Shown here: positions 33,808-41,869 of the stretch, one piece after another
Numbering within the stretch: position 1 is the first letter of the stretch
Layout of the letters: every line of letters starts with the position of its first letter
DNA from: Flaviflagellibacter sp963786225
GTDB taxonomy: Bacteria > Pseudomonadota > Alphaproteobacteria > Rhizobiales > Methylopilaceae
Assembly: GCA_963786225.1 (NCBI GenBank)
Contig: CAWAYQ010000016.1
Location: 248,001-312,000, forward strand
DNA: 64,000 nt
Direction of reading: 5' to 3'
Made by a program: the position numbers and the translations under genes
Notes under the pieces: generated by a model
The model's database searches: none
Seen by the model: only the letters and a program-made list of their open reading frames with translations
What the model was told of the DNA's origin: nothing

Positions 33808-34767
33808 GTGCAGCGTCTATCGACCCATCACGTTCCTGAGCGCCAGCGGCTGGCATTCGTCCATGACTTCGTCGCGCGGCACGTTGCCGGATTGCAGTTC
33901 ACGCCTGTGGGCGACCGCGATCTGCATATCGAACTCGCGGCGTTCGGACTGCCCGGTGGGATAACGGTCGGAACGGCAAGCTACTCGCCGATCCTCGGTG
34001 CCCGCACCCGTGAGCTCATGGGCGATGGCCGGGACAATTACCTGCTCACGATCCACACGCACGAGCATGAGGTTTCCGTCGAAGGCCGTGCATCCGTGAA
34101 GGTCGCCGCGGGTGATGTGATGATCATCAACGAAGGGGTTGAATCGCGCTTTCGCCTGCCGGAGACCGTCGTGAACGTGGTGTCGCTCGGACGGGCCGAT
34201 CTGGCGCGGCTCGTTCCCTTCATCGATCGCGATCCCGCCTATCATGTTTCCCGGGATGCTCCCGGGGTCTCTCTGATGGCCGGTTATGCCGATCTCTTGC
34301 GCCGTGCTCCGCCGCGCGGCGACAAGGCAGAGGGGATGGCGGCAAACCATCTGTACGATCTTGTCGCCCTGACGCTCGACGGCATGGTGAAGGGCGGTGC
34401 CGGCCGGAACGATCAGAGCATTCGTGCGGCACGGCTCGAGCTTGTGAAGCGGGACATGCTCGATCGTCTGCGGAACCCGCATTTGACCGTGGAATCCGTC
34501 GCCCGGCGTCAGGGCGTGACCGTGCGTTATATTCACCGGCTGTTCGAGGCCGAGGGCGTCACGTTCTCAGAGTTTCTGCGCGACAGTCGGCTCGAACTTG
34601 CCTATCGCGCGCTGCGCATGACGCCGGCCGGCTCAGCGACGATCGCGTCGATCGCGTTCGATGCCGGGTTCTGCGATCTCTCCAGTTTCAACCGTGCTTT
34701 TCGTCGTTGTTACGGCGTAACCCCGTCCGAAGTGCGAAGCCAGGGCATGCGTGATCGCGGTGCATGA
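33808..34767 (+). CDS. AraC-family transcriptional regulator
   Basis: The 319-residue protein has an N-terminal cupin-like ligand domain of the AraC_binding_2 type (about residues 35-190) and a C-terminal double helix-turn-helix from about residue 215: PHLTVESVARRQGVTVRYIH, then IASIAFDAGFCDLSSFNRAF and RRCYGVTPSEVR. The start is GTG 33808 after a GGACGGA site. It is divergent from the flavoprotein gene, 178 bases apart, and may control it. The inducer is unknown. Confidence 0.88.
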   Translation: MQRLSTHHVPERQRLAFVHDFVARHVAGLQFTPVGDRDLHIELAAFGLPGGITVGTASYSPILGARTRELMGDGRDNYLLTIHTHEHEVSVEGRASVKVAAGDVMIINEGVESRFRLPETVVNVVSLGRADLARLVPFIDRDPAYHVSRDAPGVSLMAGYADLLRRAPPRGDKAEGMAANHLYDLVALTLDGMVKGGAGRNDQSIRAARLELVKRDMLDRLRNPHLTVESVARRQGVTVRYIHRLFEAEGVTFSEFLRDSRLELAYRALRMTPAGSATIASIAFDAGFCDLSSFNRAFRRCYGVTPSEVRSQGMRDRGA

Positions 34768-34882
34768 TCGCGGGCCGGAGTTCACTCTCGGCAAAAAGAG
34801 TTCCTCCAGCGCCAAGACGCCGTTCCGGCCCCAGCCCTAAACACGGGTCGGCGGGAATGACCCGTCCTGAAACGGGTGGCAG

Positions 34883-35257
34883 ATGAGGAAATTTGCGATA
34901 CTGGCGCTTGCGGTTGCCGTCGCGGGATGCAGCCAGACAACAGGCTCGGGCAGATCGAAAGCCCAGGCGCAGATTGCGCCTGTTCCCGTAAGAGAGGCGC
35001 AGATTGCGTCTTCTCCGGTGAAAGAGGCGCGTGCACCCGCCCAGGCCGTGCGGTGCGCGGATGCGGCGAACGAGGCCGCCAAGGCGCAGACAAATGCCGC
35101 CATGCTGGGCGGTGCGCTCTCGATGGTCGGAGGTCTGGGCGGCTTCGGCGGCCGCGGCGGCATGGTCGCGGCACAGGCCGCATCGGTCGGCGGTTCGGTC
35201 GTTCAATCCCAGGCGAGCGCGAGGTCGCAGGCCGCGCTCAGCACGGAGTGCAGGTAA
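34883..35257 (+). CDS. small lipoprotein with internal repeats
   Basis: The 124-residue protein begins MRKFAILALAVAVAGCSQTT, a lipoprotein signal with lipobox V-A-G-C (Cys16). Residues 28-48 hold an imperfect repeat, EAQIASSPVKEA after AQIAPVPVREA, and the C-terminal half is rich in G, A, M and Q (LGGALSMVGGLGGFGGRGGM). It would be anchored to a membrane. Its stop TAA overlaps the start of the next gene (TAATG), so the two are translationally coupled. The family is not recognised. Confidence 0.65.
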   Translation: MRKFAILALAVAVAGCSQTTGSGRSKAQAQIAPVPVREAQIASSPVKEARAPAQAVRCADAANEAAKAQTNAAMLGGALSMVGGLGGFGGRGGMVAAQAASVGGSVVQSQASARSQAALSTECR

Positions 35258-35769
35258 TGATCAGGCGGGCCACCGGGACTGTAGGTACGATGGGATGGAT
35301 CGCGGCTCTTGCGTTCGGGTTCGCGGTGTTCGCAATCCCCGCGCATGCCCTGACGGTAGGGGAGGCGGCGTCGGTCGTTGCCGTGATTGAGCAGATGCAG
35401 CCCGATCTCGGAAAGGTCGCCTATGACGATGACGAAGCCGATCGCGTGTTCGAAGACGACAGTGCGGGGCGCGGGCTGATCGCCAAGGCGGGATTCTCGC
35501 GCGAGACCTGGAGGACGGCATTCGACGCCACGCTGAAAGGCTTCATGGCGGTAATCCCGGACGCTGAACTGGAGGCGATGTTCGATACGCTTCGGGCGCG
35601 CGCGGCGGACGGGGGGAACCTGACGGCCGAGCAGAAGCAGGCCGTGATGGACATGGTCGAAGAGCAATATCAGATCATTGCCAAGCTTCGCGACCAGGGC
35701 CGAGCCCACAAGGAGATCGTGCGCCCGCTCGAAGCGAGGCTTCGCCGTCTTGTCCCGATGGTGGAGTGA
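35257..35769 (+). CDS. exported hypothetical protein coupled to the lipoprotein
   Basis: The 170-residue protein starts at the ATG overlapping the lipoprotein stop. A signal peptide covers about residues 1-32 (WIAALAFGFAVFAIPAHA-L). The mature part is helical and acidic in its first half (VIEQMQPDLGKVAYDDDEAD) and basic at the end (IVRPLEARLRRLVPMV). No catalytic motif is visible. It probably works with the lipoprotein at the envelope; the function is unknown. Confidence 0.7.
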   Translation: MIRRATGTVGTMGWIAALAFGFAVFAIPAHALTVGEAASVVAVIEQMQPDLGKVAYDDDEADRVFEDDSAGRGLIAKAGFSRETWRTAFDATLKGFMAVIPDAELEAMFDTLRARAADGGNLTAEQKQAVMDMVEEQYQIIAKLRDQGRAHKEIVRPLEARLRRLVPMVE

Positions 35770-35778
35770 GAGGGGGCA

Positions 35779-37365
35779 TCAGCCCCTTTCGCGCACATCC
35801 GCGAAGTTCAGCGCCGGCCAGTCCTGCTTTGCCTGATCGAGCGCCCAGGAATTGCGGGCCAGATAGACGAGCGCTCCGTCGCGGTCTTCGGCGACCGAGG
35901 AGCGGTTGGCGTCCATGAACTTATCGATCGAGGTCTTGTCCTCACCGACAACCCAGCGCGCGGTGACGAAGGGCGCGGGCTCGTAGCGGATCGGCACGCC
36001 GTATTCCTTGTCCATACGCGAGGCGAGGACTTCGAGCTGCAGCGGGCCGACGACGCCGACGATGGATTGTGAACCGATCAGCGGGCGGAACACCTGCGTC
36101 ACGCCTTCCTCGGCCATGTCCTGCAGCGCGCGGCTGAGCTGCTTTGCTTTCATCGGATCGTCGAGATGAACGCGACGCAGGATTTCCGGCGCGAAGTTCG
36201 GGATGCCTTCGAAGCGGATGTTCTCGCCTTCGGTCAGCGTGTCGCCGACGCGCAGCATTCCGTGGTTCGGAATTCCGATGATGTCGCCGGGAAGCGCCTC
36301 GTCTGCTGTTTCGCGCTCCTGCGCGAAGAAGAAGATGGGGGCCGCGATCGTCACCATGCGGTTTTCGCGGACATGAAAGAGCTTCATCCCGCGCTTGAAC
36401 CTGCCGGAACACAGACGGATGAACGCCACGCGGTCGCGGTGGTTCGGATCCATGTTTGCCTGGACCTTGAAGACGAAGCCGGTGACGGGGCTTTCAGCCG
36501 CCGACACTTTCCGCGTCGTCGCAGGCCGTGTGGTCGGCGGCGGCGCGAAATCGGCGAGAGCCTGCAGAAGTTCCGTGACGCCGAATTCCTTCAGCGCCGA
36601 TCCGAAATAAACCGGCGACATGTGGCCTTCCCGGAAGGCGTCCAGGTCGAATTTCTTCAGCGCGCCCGATGCGAGTTCGAGCCCTTCGAGAGCGGGGCCG
36701 AGAATGTGCGGCTCGATGCCGGCATTCACGAGTTCCGCCGGGTCGGAGAACGCGACTTCTTTTTCCGGACGTCCGCCCCGAACAGCCGGCAGGTGCGCGA
36801 TCTTGCGTTCGATGTCGATGACGCCGCGGAAATCCGTGCCGAGGCCGATCGGCCATGTCATCGGCGCGAGATCGAGCGCGAGGCCCGAGGCGATGTCGTC
36901 GAGCAATGTCAGCGGGTCGACGCCTTCGCGGTCGACCTTGTTGATGAAGGTGACGATCGGAATGTCGCGGAGGCGACAGACTTCGAACAGTTTGCGCGTC
37001 TGGCTTTCGATGCCCTTTGCGGCGTCGATGACCATGACGGCGGCGTCGACGGCCGACAGCGTCCTGTACGTATCTTCCGAAAAGTCCGAATGGCCCGGCG
37101 TGTCGAGCAGATTGAACGTGATGCCGTCGCGCTCGAACGTCATCACCGAGGAGGTGACCGAGATGCCGCGCTTCTGTTCGATGTCCATCCAGTCGGAACG
37201 GGCGCGCCGGCGATCGCCGCGCGCCTTGACGTCGCCGGCCGCGCGGATGGCGCCGCCCGCAAGCAGCAGGCGCTCGGTAAGCGTGGTTTTGCCGGCGTCC
37301 GGATGCGAGATGATCGCAAAGGTGCGGCGGGAGGCGTAGGGCGCGACGATTTTCTCTGCGGTCAT
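35779..37365 (-). CDS. prfC: peptide chain release factor 3
   Basis: The 528-residue translational GTPase recycles RF1/RF2 from the ribosome after peptide release. G1 is ISHPDAGKTTLTERLLL, G3 is DTPGHSDFSEDTYRTLSAVD and G4 is FINKVDREG. The DWMDIEQKRGISVTSSVMTF switch region and the RF3-specific C-terminal domain (RFEGIPNFAPEILRRVHLDD, then IVGVVGPLQLEVLASRM) are complete. The length is that of E. coli RF3 when started at ATG 37365; the upstream GTG/ATG extension is not family-like. It is monocistronic and convergent with the small exported-protein gene at 35257. Confidence 0.95.
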   Translation of the reverse strand: MTAEKIVAPYASRRTFAIISHPDAGKTTLTERLLLAGGAIRAAGDVKARGDRRRARSDWMDIEQKRGISVTSSVMTFERDGITFNLLDTPGHSDFSEDTYRTLSAVDAAVMVIDAAKGIESQTRKLFEVCRLRDIPIVTFINKVDREGVDPLTLLDDIASGLALDLAPMTWPIGLGTDFRGVIDIERKIAHLPAVRGGRPEKEVAFSDPAELVNAGIEPHILGPALEGLELASGALKKFDLDAFREGHMSPVYFGSALKEFGVTELLQALADFAPPPTTRPATTRKVSAAESPVTGFVFKVQANMDPNHRDRVAFIRLCSGRFKRGMKLFHVRENRMVTIAAPIFFFAQERETADEALPGDIIGIPNHGMLRVGDTLTEGENIRFEGIPNFAPEILRRVHLDDPMKAKQLSRALQDMAEEGVTQVFRPLIGSQSIVGVVGPLQLEVLASRMDKEYGVPIRYEPAPFVTARWVVGEDKTSIDKFMDANRSSVAEDRDGALVYLARNSWALDQAKQDWPALNFADVRERG

Positions 37366-37423
37366 GGCCGCGGGGCTTCTTTCAAAGGTTCGATTTGAGG
37401 GCCTCAGGTAACAGTCCCGGCCG

Positions 37424-38287
37424 CTACCGGCAATAAGTCGTGCGGCCGTCCTTGCCGCGCCGGGCAAGATCGAGGTGAAAATGCTCGGCGTGAGCCTCGA
37501 CGCCAGGCCCGAGAACGGTGGTGAATGGCCCGCAAGCCGCCTTGCGGACCTCCATCAGGAAGCCCAGTTCCGCCTCGCCCTGGTCTTGAACGGGCACGAC
37601 CGTGCCGTTGGAACGCTGGAACCCGCCGATATCAAGCGCGTTGGCGCGGCCGTGCTCCGACATTTTGGCGCCGAAGACGCGATTGCGGCCCCGGCATTCA
37701 TAGCCTCCGGTTTGCCGGAACGCATTGATGGGCCCGCCGAGATGCTTCACGGCCGCGGGCTGGACCGAGGTTTTCAGCCAGTCGAGCGCCGCCGTCGCCA
37801 CCAGGCAGGTCATGGTGACGGGGTTTTCGAACGTCACGCGCTGGCCGTCCTTGGGCGCAAGCGCCTTGAGCCGTATCGGCGTCCACGCGCCGCAATCCCC
37901 CTCGATGATGCGCGGCAGGCGCTCGAACTCGGCCTCGCCGGATTTTTCGAGTGCGTCGCAGACGGGATCTGGAATTGGATCGAGCGGCACTTCGGCTTCG
38001 ACAAGGCCGGGTTCCGGAGGAGTGGGGCCGGAAATCACGGGGCCGACGGGAAGGCGGGCGGGCCTGGGTTCCGGAAGCGGCACGTTTTCGATGTCGGCGA
38101 CAGGCTGTTCGCCCGTTTTCCGCGCGTCGCCGAGCTTGAGCGTGTCCGTCTTGCCGGCCTTCGGCTTTTCGGGGCGTATCTCAGGGAAGGGCTTTACCGT
38201 CAGCGCGGCCGGGCGCGGATGCGGCAAAGGCACGGCAAAAGTGGCCGACGTCAGGAGGAGGCCCCAGAGCAGGGCAGCGCGGAGCAT
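37424..38287 (-). CDS. exported extensin-like domain protein
   Basis: The 287-residue protein has a signal peptide (MLRAALLWGLLLTSATFAVP), a long proline-rich linker at about 20-105 with repeats of the P-H-P-R-P / PLPEPRPA type, and a C-terminal extensin-like domain. That domain shows CGAWTPIRLKALAPKDGQRV, then MTCLVATAALDWLKTSVQPA and a peptidase-like ending (SEHGRANALDIGGF, EAHAEHFHLDLARRG). The H and D residues resemble those of D-Ala-D-Ala carboxypeptidase-like folds, suggesting cell-wall binding or hydrolysis. ATG 38287 is preferred to the adjacent GTG 38290. It is the start of a - strand series of envelope genes. Confidence 0.85.
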   Translation of the reverse strand: MLRAALLWGLLLTSATFAVPLPHPRPAALTVKPFPEIRPEKPKAGKTDTLKLGDARKTGEQPVADIENVPLPEPRPARLPVGPVISGPTPPEPGLVEAEVPLDPIPDPVCDALEKSGEAEFERLPRIIEGDCGAWTPIRLKALAPKDGQRVTFENPVTMTCLVATAALDWLKTSVQPAAVKHLGGPINAFRQTGGYECRGRNRVFGAKMSEHGRANALDIGGFQRSNGTVVPVQDQGEAELGFLMEVRKAACGPFTTVLGPGVEAHAEHFHLDLARRGKDGRTTYCR

Positions 38288-38322
38288 CACGAAGGAAGTA
38301 ACGTTGCCGGAGGCGCGTAAGT

Positions 38323-39339
38323 TCAGCGGACCGGCGGAAAAGTAACGGGGGCGGATGTTACCTGTTCGGATTCGCGGCTGGCGCGGACTGCGGACTGCAG
38401 CACTCCGCCGGAACCCGCGCCGCGGCCATTCGCGCTGCCTGCGACCCGTGCGATATCGCCTGCAAGCCGTTCGATCTGCTGACGCAGCACGCCGATTTCC
38501 TCGGAGCTCAAATCGGCGGCGCGGCTGACGGCGGCTTCGGCTTTCATCCGCGCGGCTTCGAGATCGCGCTCCAGCGCCGCTTTCTCGGTGCGCAGGGCTT
38601 CCGCTGCGCGGGCTTCGTCTTCCGCGCGGGTCAATGCCTGTACACGTTCGGCCTCGGCGGTTGCGAGCTTCTGATGCACGCCGTCGGCGCGTTCGGCTTC
38701 GCTGCGGGCGGCCTCGGTGGATTGACCGATCTTGCCATGCAGGTCGGCCAGTTCGCGCGCCGTTGCATCACGCTGCTTTTCGAGCGCGGAGACTTTGAGC
38801 CTCATCTGCGCCATTTCGGCCGTCGCTGCGGCCACCTCGGCACGGCGCGTGTCGGCGAGCCGGACGAGTTCGGCGCGCTCCCGGTCGAGTTTCTTGTGGC
38901 CGCGCTGGGTTTCGCTGAGGCCGCTTTCGGTCTGGGCGAGGCGGTTCTTGAGGGCGGCTGCTTCGGCCTTCAACTGCTCGATGGTTTTCTGCGCCGCAGC
39001 TTCGCGGGCCTCGGCCGCCTCCAGCTTGGCGCTGGCCTCACCGACCGATGTGCGCAGGGCGAAATTGGCGGCGTCGCGCCGGCCGATATCGGCCATGCTC
39101 TGCGTCATGCGCTGGCGCATGACATTGGCAAGGCGCTCAAGACGGCGATGCTCGATAGCCTGCTCGGCGCGCAGAAGATCGCGCGAAGCGACGATCTCGT
39201 CTCGCGACAACGGCAGCCGGCGCATGATGCGGTGCGTGGTAAGGCGCACCGCGCGATTCCACAGCGCACGTCCCATGAACAACGCCACTAGGCTTGCCGT
39301 AAGAAAGCCGAGCGCGGCGTAAAGAAGCGGCTCGACCAT
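38323..39339 (-). CDS. membrane-anchored coiled-coil protein
   Basis: The 338-residue protein has one N-terminal membrane helix (residues 4-24, LLYAALGFLTASLVALFMGR) and then a basic patch (RIMRRLPLSRDEIVASRDLL). An almost continuous coiled coil rich in A, E, R and K runs from about residue 95 to 295. The tail is glycine-rich and disordered. It lies 33 bases upstream of the extensin-like gene and is probably co-transcribed with it. The form suggests a structural or spacer protein at the inner membrane. The protein type is common in Rhizobiales, but I know no function for it. Confidence 0.75.
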   Translation of the reverse strand: MVEPLLYAALGFLTASLVALFMGRALWNRAVRLTTHRIMRRLPLSRDEIVASRDLLRAEQAIEHRRLERLANVMRQRMTQSMADIGRRDAANFALRTSVGEASAKLEAAEAREAAAQKTIEQLKAEAAALKNRLAQTESGLSETQRGHKKLDRERAELVRLADTRRAEVAAATAEMAQMRLKVSALEKQRDATARELADLHGKIGQSTEAARSEAERADGVHQKLATAEAERVQALTRAEDEARAAEALRTEKAALERDLEAARMKAEAAVSRAADLSSEEIGVLRQQIERLAGDIARVAGSANGRGAGSGGVLQSAVRASRESEQVTSAPVTFPPVR

Positions 39340-39431
39340 GCGTCAGCCTGTTTTGCCTATCGGTGAACGTCATACATGACATGCGGCGGGGAAGACCGCC
39401 AGAGGGCCCGAAATGCAAGTTCGGTTCGGGA

Positions 39432-40019
39432 TCAGAAAGGGTTCCAGGTCGAAGTTGGCGTGAATTTCAGATAGCCGACATTAACGCCGAAGCGTGCGCC
39501 GACGCCGGACTGGATCGGGACCAGCACCACGCCGTCGATCGAGAGCGCCGTCATGCCGAAGCCGCCCACCACATAGGCCGAGCCGTTCACGCCGGGAAAG
39601 CGCCGGATGATGCTGTCGGGACCGGGCAGGTTGTAGACAAGGATCATGGTGCGCGCGCCTTCGCCCCCGAGGTCGAAGCCGATCGAGGGGCCCTGCCAGT
39701 AAACCCGGCGCTCGCCGCCCATCTTCATGTAGAGCTTGCCCTCGCCGTAGCGCAGGCCGACGCCGATGGCGCCCGAACCTTCCTGGCCGAGAATGTAGCC
39801 GTTCGGCCGTCCCCATCTCTGGCCCGCGGTCTCGACGAGCGTTGCGAGTTCGCGGCTGACGACGCCGAAGAATTTGTGGCCCCTGGCGACGATCTCGTCG
39901 CTGGAATAGGTGCCGGTGCGGTCGGAGCCGCCCTGATAGCCCTGCGCGGCGACGGAGCCGGGGGCAAACGACAGGATCGCGAGCGCGAAGGCCAAGCGGA
40001 ACAGAACGGGCAGCTTCAT
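39432..40019 (-). CDS. DUF1134/SYLF-like exported lipid-binding-type protein
   Basis: The 195-residue protein has a signal peptide (MKLPVLFRLAFALAILSFAP, cleavage near VAAQ-G) and resembles DUF1134 of alphaproteobacteria: YSSDEIVARGHKFFGVVSRE, then GAIGVGLRYGEGKLYMKMGG and IGFDLGGEGARTMILVYNLP. The glycine-rich barrel-like region recalls the SYLF/BPS lipid-binding fold. It is monocistronic within the - strand series. It is probably periplasmic or outer-membrane associated. The biochemical role is unknown. Confidence 0.82.
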   Translation of the reverse strand: MKLPVLFRLAFALAILSFAPGSVAAQGYQGGSDRTGTYSSDEIVARGHKFFGVVSRELATLVETAGQRWGRPNGYILGQEGSGAIGVGLRYGEGKLYMKMGGERRVYWQGPSIGFDLGGEGARTMILVYNLPGPDSIIRRFPGVNGSAYVVGGFGMTALSIDGVVLVPIQSGVGARFGVNVGYLKFTPTSTWNPF

Positions 40020-40148
40020 GGCGAAATTATCCCCCTCGTGTGCCCGATTCGGGCTGGAACGCGACGCGCATTATCGTTCTGTGCCCTGCAGGCGACGCGA
40101 ATCCGCCATCTATCTTGACTGGAATCGTGACCGTGCGAAGGCAATTGC

Positions 40149-40952
40149 TCAAACCTGTGGCGCTCGTCCCCAGGCGATGAAAGCCCCGTTGCGGAAGTTC
40201 TCCACCGCCTTGCCGTATTTGAGCGGTGTGCCTTCCGGGGTCAGAACCGCGCCGCCGGAGGCGCTCAGAATGGCTTCGCCCGCCGCCGTGTCCCACTCCA
40301 TCGTATTGCCGAAGCGGGGATAGACGTCGGCACTGCCTTCGGCGACGAGGGCAAATTTTAGGGCCGAGCCGAGACGGCGGCGGTCTTGCGCGCCGATGCC
40401 GTCGAGGAAAGCCTCGGTGACGGCGTCGTTGTGGCCCCGGCTGGTCAGCGCGACCGGAGGCGTGGGCGGAGCGCGGGACGCGATGGCGGCGAATTCGTCA
40501 TCGGTCGGAATCGTTCCCGGCTTGTGAAGGGCGCGGGCGGCGCCGGACCCCGTGACGCCCCAATAGGTGCGGCCGAGGGCCGGCGCATGAAGCACCCCGA
40601 TCCGGGGCCGGCCATCGGCCACCAGACCGATATTGACGGTGTATTCGGCGCGGCCGGAGACAAATTCGCGGGTGCCGTCGAGCGGATCCAGCACAAGGAA
40701 GGCGTCCGCAATCGGGGGCACGACACCGCGAGAGGCGCTCTCCTCGGCGAGAACCGGTACACCCGGCATCAGCTTTTCCAGCCCCGCCAGCAGCATTTCC
40801 TCGGCCCGCATATCGGCGTTGGTGACCGGCGACTGGTCGTCCTTGGTGCGGAGTTCGAACCCTTGAGAGGAGAGGTTGAGGATCAGCCGTCCGGCCTCGG
40901 CTGCGAGGCGGACGAGTTCGGGCACGAGGGAGGCCGTTGAGGAGGGCGTCAT
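40149..40952 (-). CDS. cysQ: 3'(2'),5'-bisphosphate nucleotidase CysQ
   Basis: The 267-residue protein is an inositol-monophosphatase-superfamily enzyme that removes the 3' phosphate from PAP formed in sulfate assimilation. Metal motifs are PVLAEESASRG (Glu), LVLDPLDGTREFVSGRAEYT (D-x-x-D-G-T) and the late NTMEWDTAAGEAILSASGGA. The region GSALKFALVAEGSADVYPRF is typical of CysQ. ATG 40952 starts the protein directly before LVPELVRLAAEAGRLIL. It is divergent from chpT and functionally unrelated to it. Other IMPase-type substrates cannot be excluded. Confidence 0.9.
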   Translation of the reverse strand: MTPSSTASLVPELVRLAAEAGRLILNLSSQGFELRTKDDQSPVTNADMRAEEMLLAGLEKLMPGVPVLAEESASRGVVPPIADAFLVLDPLDGTREFVSGRAEYTVNIGLVADGRPRIGVLHAPALGRTYWGVTGSGAARALHKPGTIPTDDEFAAIASRAPPTPPVALTSRGHNDAVTEAFLDGIGAQDRRRLGSALKFALVAEGSADVYPRFGNTMEWDTAAGEAILSASGGAVLTPEGTPLKYGKAVENFRNGAFIAWGRAPQV

Positions 40953-41075
40953 GAGGATGAACTGCGGACCTGAATTTTGCGGGACCGAAGGCCCGCCGCT
41001 CTTGGTGCGAATCTGCGGCGCGGTGTATCAGGCTCCGTCCCGCGCCGCCATGCGCGCCTTCCAAGGAGACGTCCC

Positions 41076-41723
41076 ATGTCAGCGCCCGTCGAACTGGATA
41101 GCCTCGATCTCGCAGCCCTGATTTCCAGCCGCCTGTGCCACGACGTCATCAGCCCGGTCGGCGCGATCGTCAACGGCCTCGAGGTTCTGGAGGAGGAAAA
41201 CGACCCGGCGATGCGGGAGATCGCGCTCGATCTGGTCAGGAAGAGCGCCGAGCAGGCGTCCGCGCGTTTGCAGTTCGCACGTTTGGCGTTCGGCGCGGCG
41301 GGCTCGGCGGGAGCGCAGATCGATGTCGGCGACGCAGAACAGGTCGCACGGGGCTTTGTCCGCGACGCCAAGGCCGAAATGACCTGGTCCGCGCCGCGCG
41401 TGCTGCTTCCGAAGAACAAGGTGAAGCTGTTGCTCAATCTGCTCGTCATTGCGATGGGCACAGTGCCGCGCGGCGGAACCGTTGTCGTTACGGTGGAGGG
41501 CAACGAGCCGGACACGGTATTCAAGATCGTAACGACGGGGCCGATGTTGCGGATCCCAAATGGCGTGGTCGAGCTCGTTGCAGGCCAGCCCGAGGACGGG
41601 CGGGTCGATGCTCATGTCATCCAGCCCTTCTATACCGGTCTCATCGCCCGCGCCTCGGGCATGACGGTGAGCATCGAGATGGAGGGCGAAACGGTTGTGC
41701 TTCAGGCGACCACAACCGCTTAA
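41076..41723 (+). CDS. chpT: histidine phosphotransferase ChpT
   Basis: The 215-residue protein has the ChpT layout: a helical dimerisation segment with the phospho-histidine in SSRLCHDVISPVGAIVNGLE and a degenerate HATPase-like second half (PKNKVKLLLNLLVIAMGTVP, then IARASGMTVSIEM). In Caulobacter, ChpT shuttles phosphate from CckA to CtrA and CpdR. AAGGAGACG precedes ATG 41076. It lies next to the chemotaxis operon, and ctrA is 6 kb away, so two consecutive members of the cell-cycle phosphorelay are in this window. The small hairpin at 41735-41752 may close its transcript. Confidence 0.9.
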   Translation: MSAPVELDSLDLAALISSRLCHDVISPVGAIVNGLEVLEEENDPAMREIALDLVRKSAEQASARLQFARLAFGAAGSAGAQIDVGDAEQVARGFVRDAKAEMTWSAPRVLLPKNKVKLLLNLLVIAMGTVPRGGTVVVTVEGNEPDTVFKIVTTGPMLRIPNGVVELVAGQPEDGRVDAHVIQPFYTGLIARASGMTVSIEMEGETVVLQATTTA

Positions 41724-41734
41724 GCCTTCATTCA

Positions 41735-41752
41735 CCATAACGGCAGTTATGG
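41735..41752 (+). terminator. small hairpin between chpT and cheA
   Basis: CCATAAC and GTTATGG form a 7-bp stem with a GGCA loop, 11 bases after the chpT stop. No T run follows, so termination is only possible, not clear. Confidence 0.25.
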
Positions 41753-41869
41753 CGGAACTGGCGCCGTCCGCTCAGTGTTCACAGGCACCTTCAACTCGGC
41801 AGTAACCGTTTCACTTTACCAATCGCCCCTGACGCCCGATGGACCCAAACCGGCGTCGGGGGATCATTT

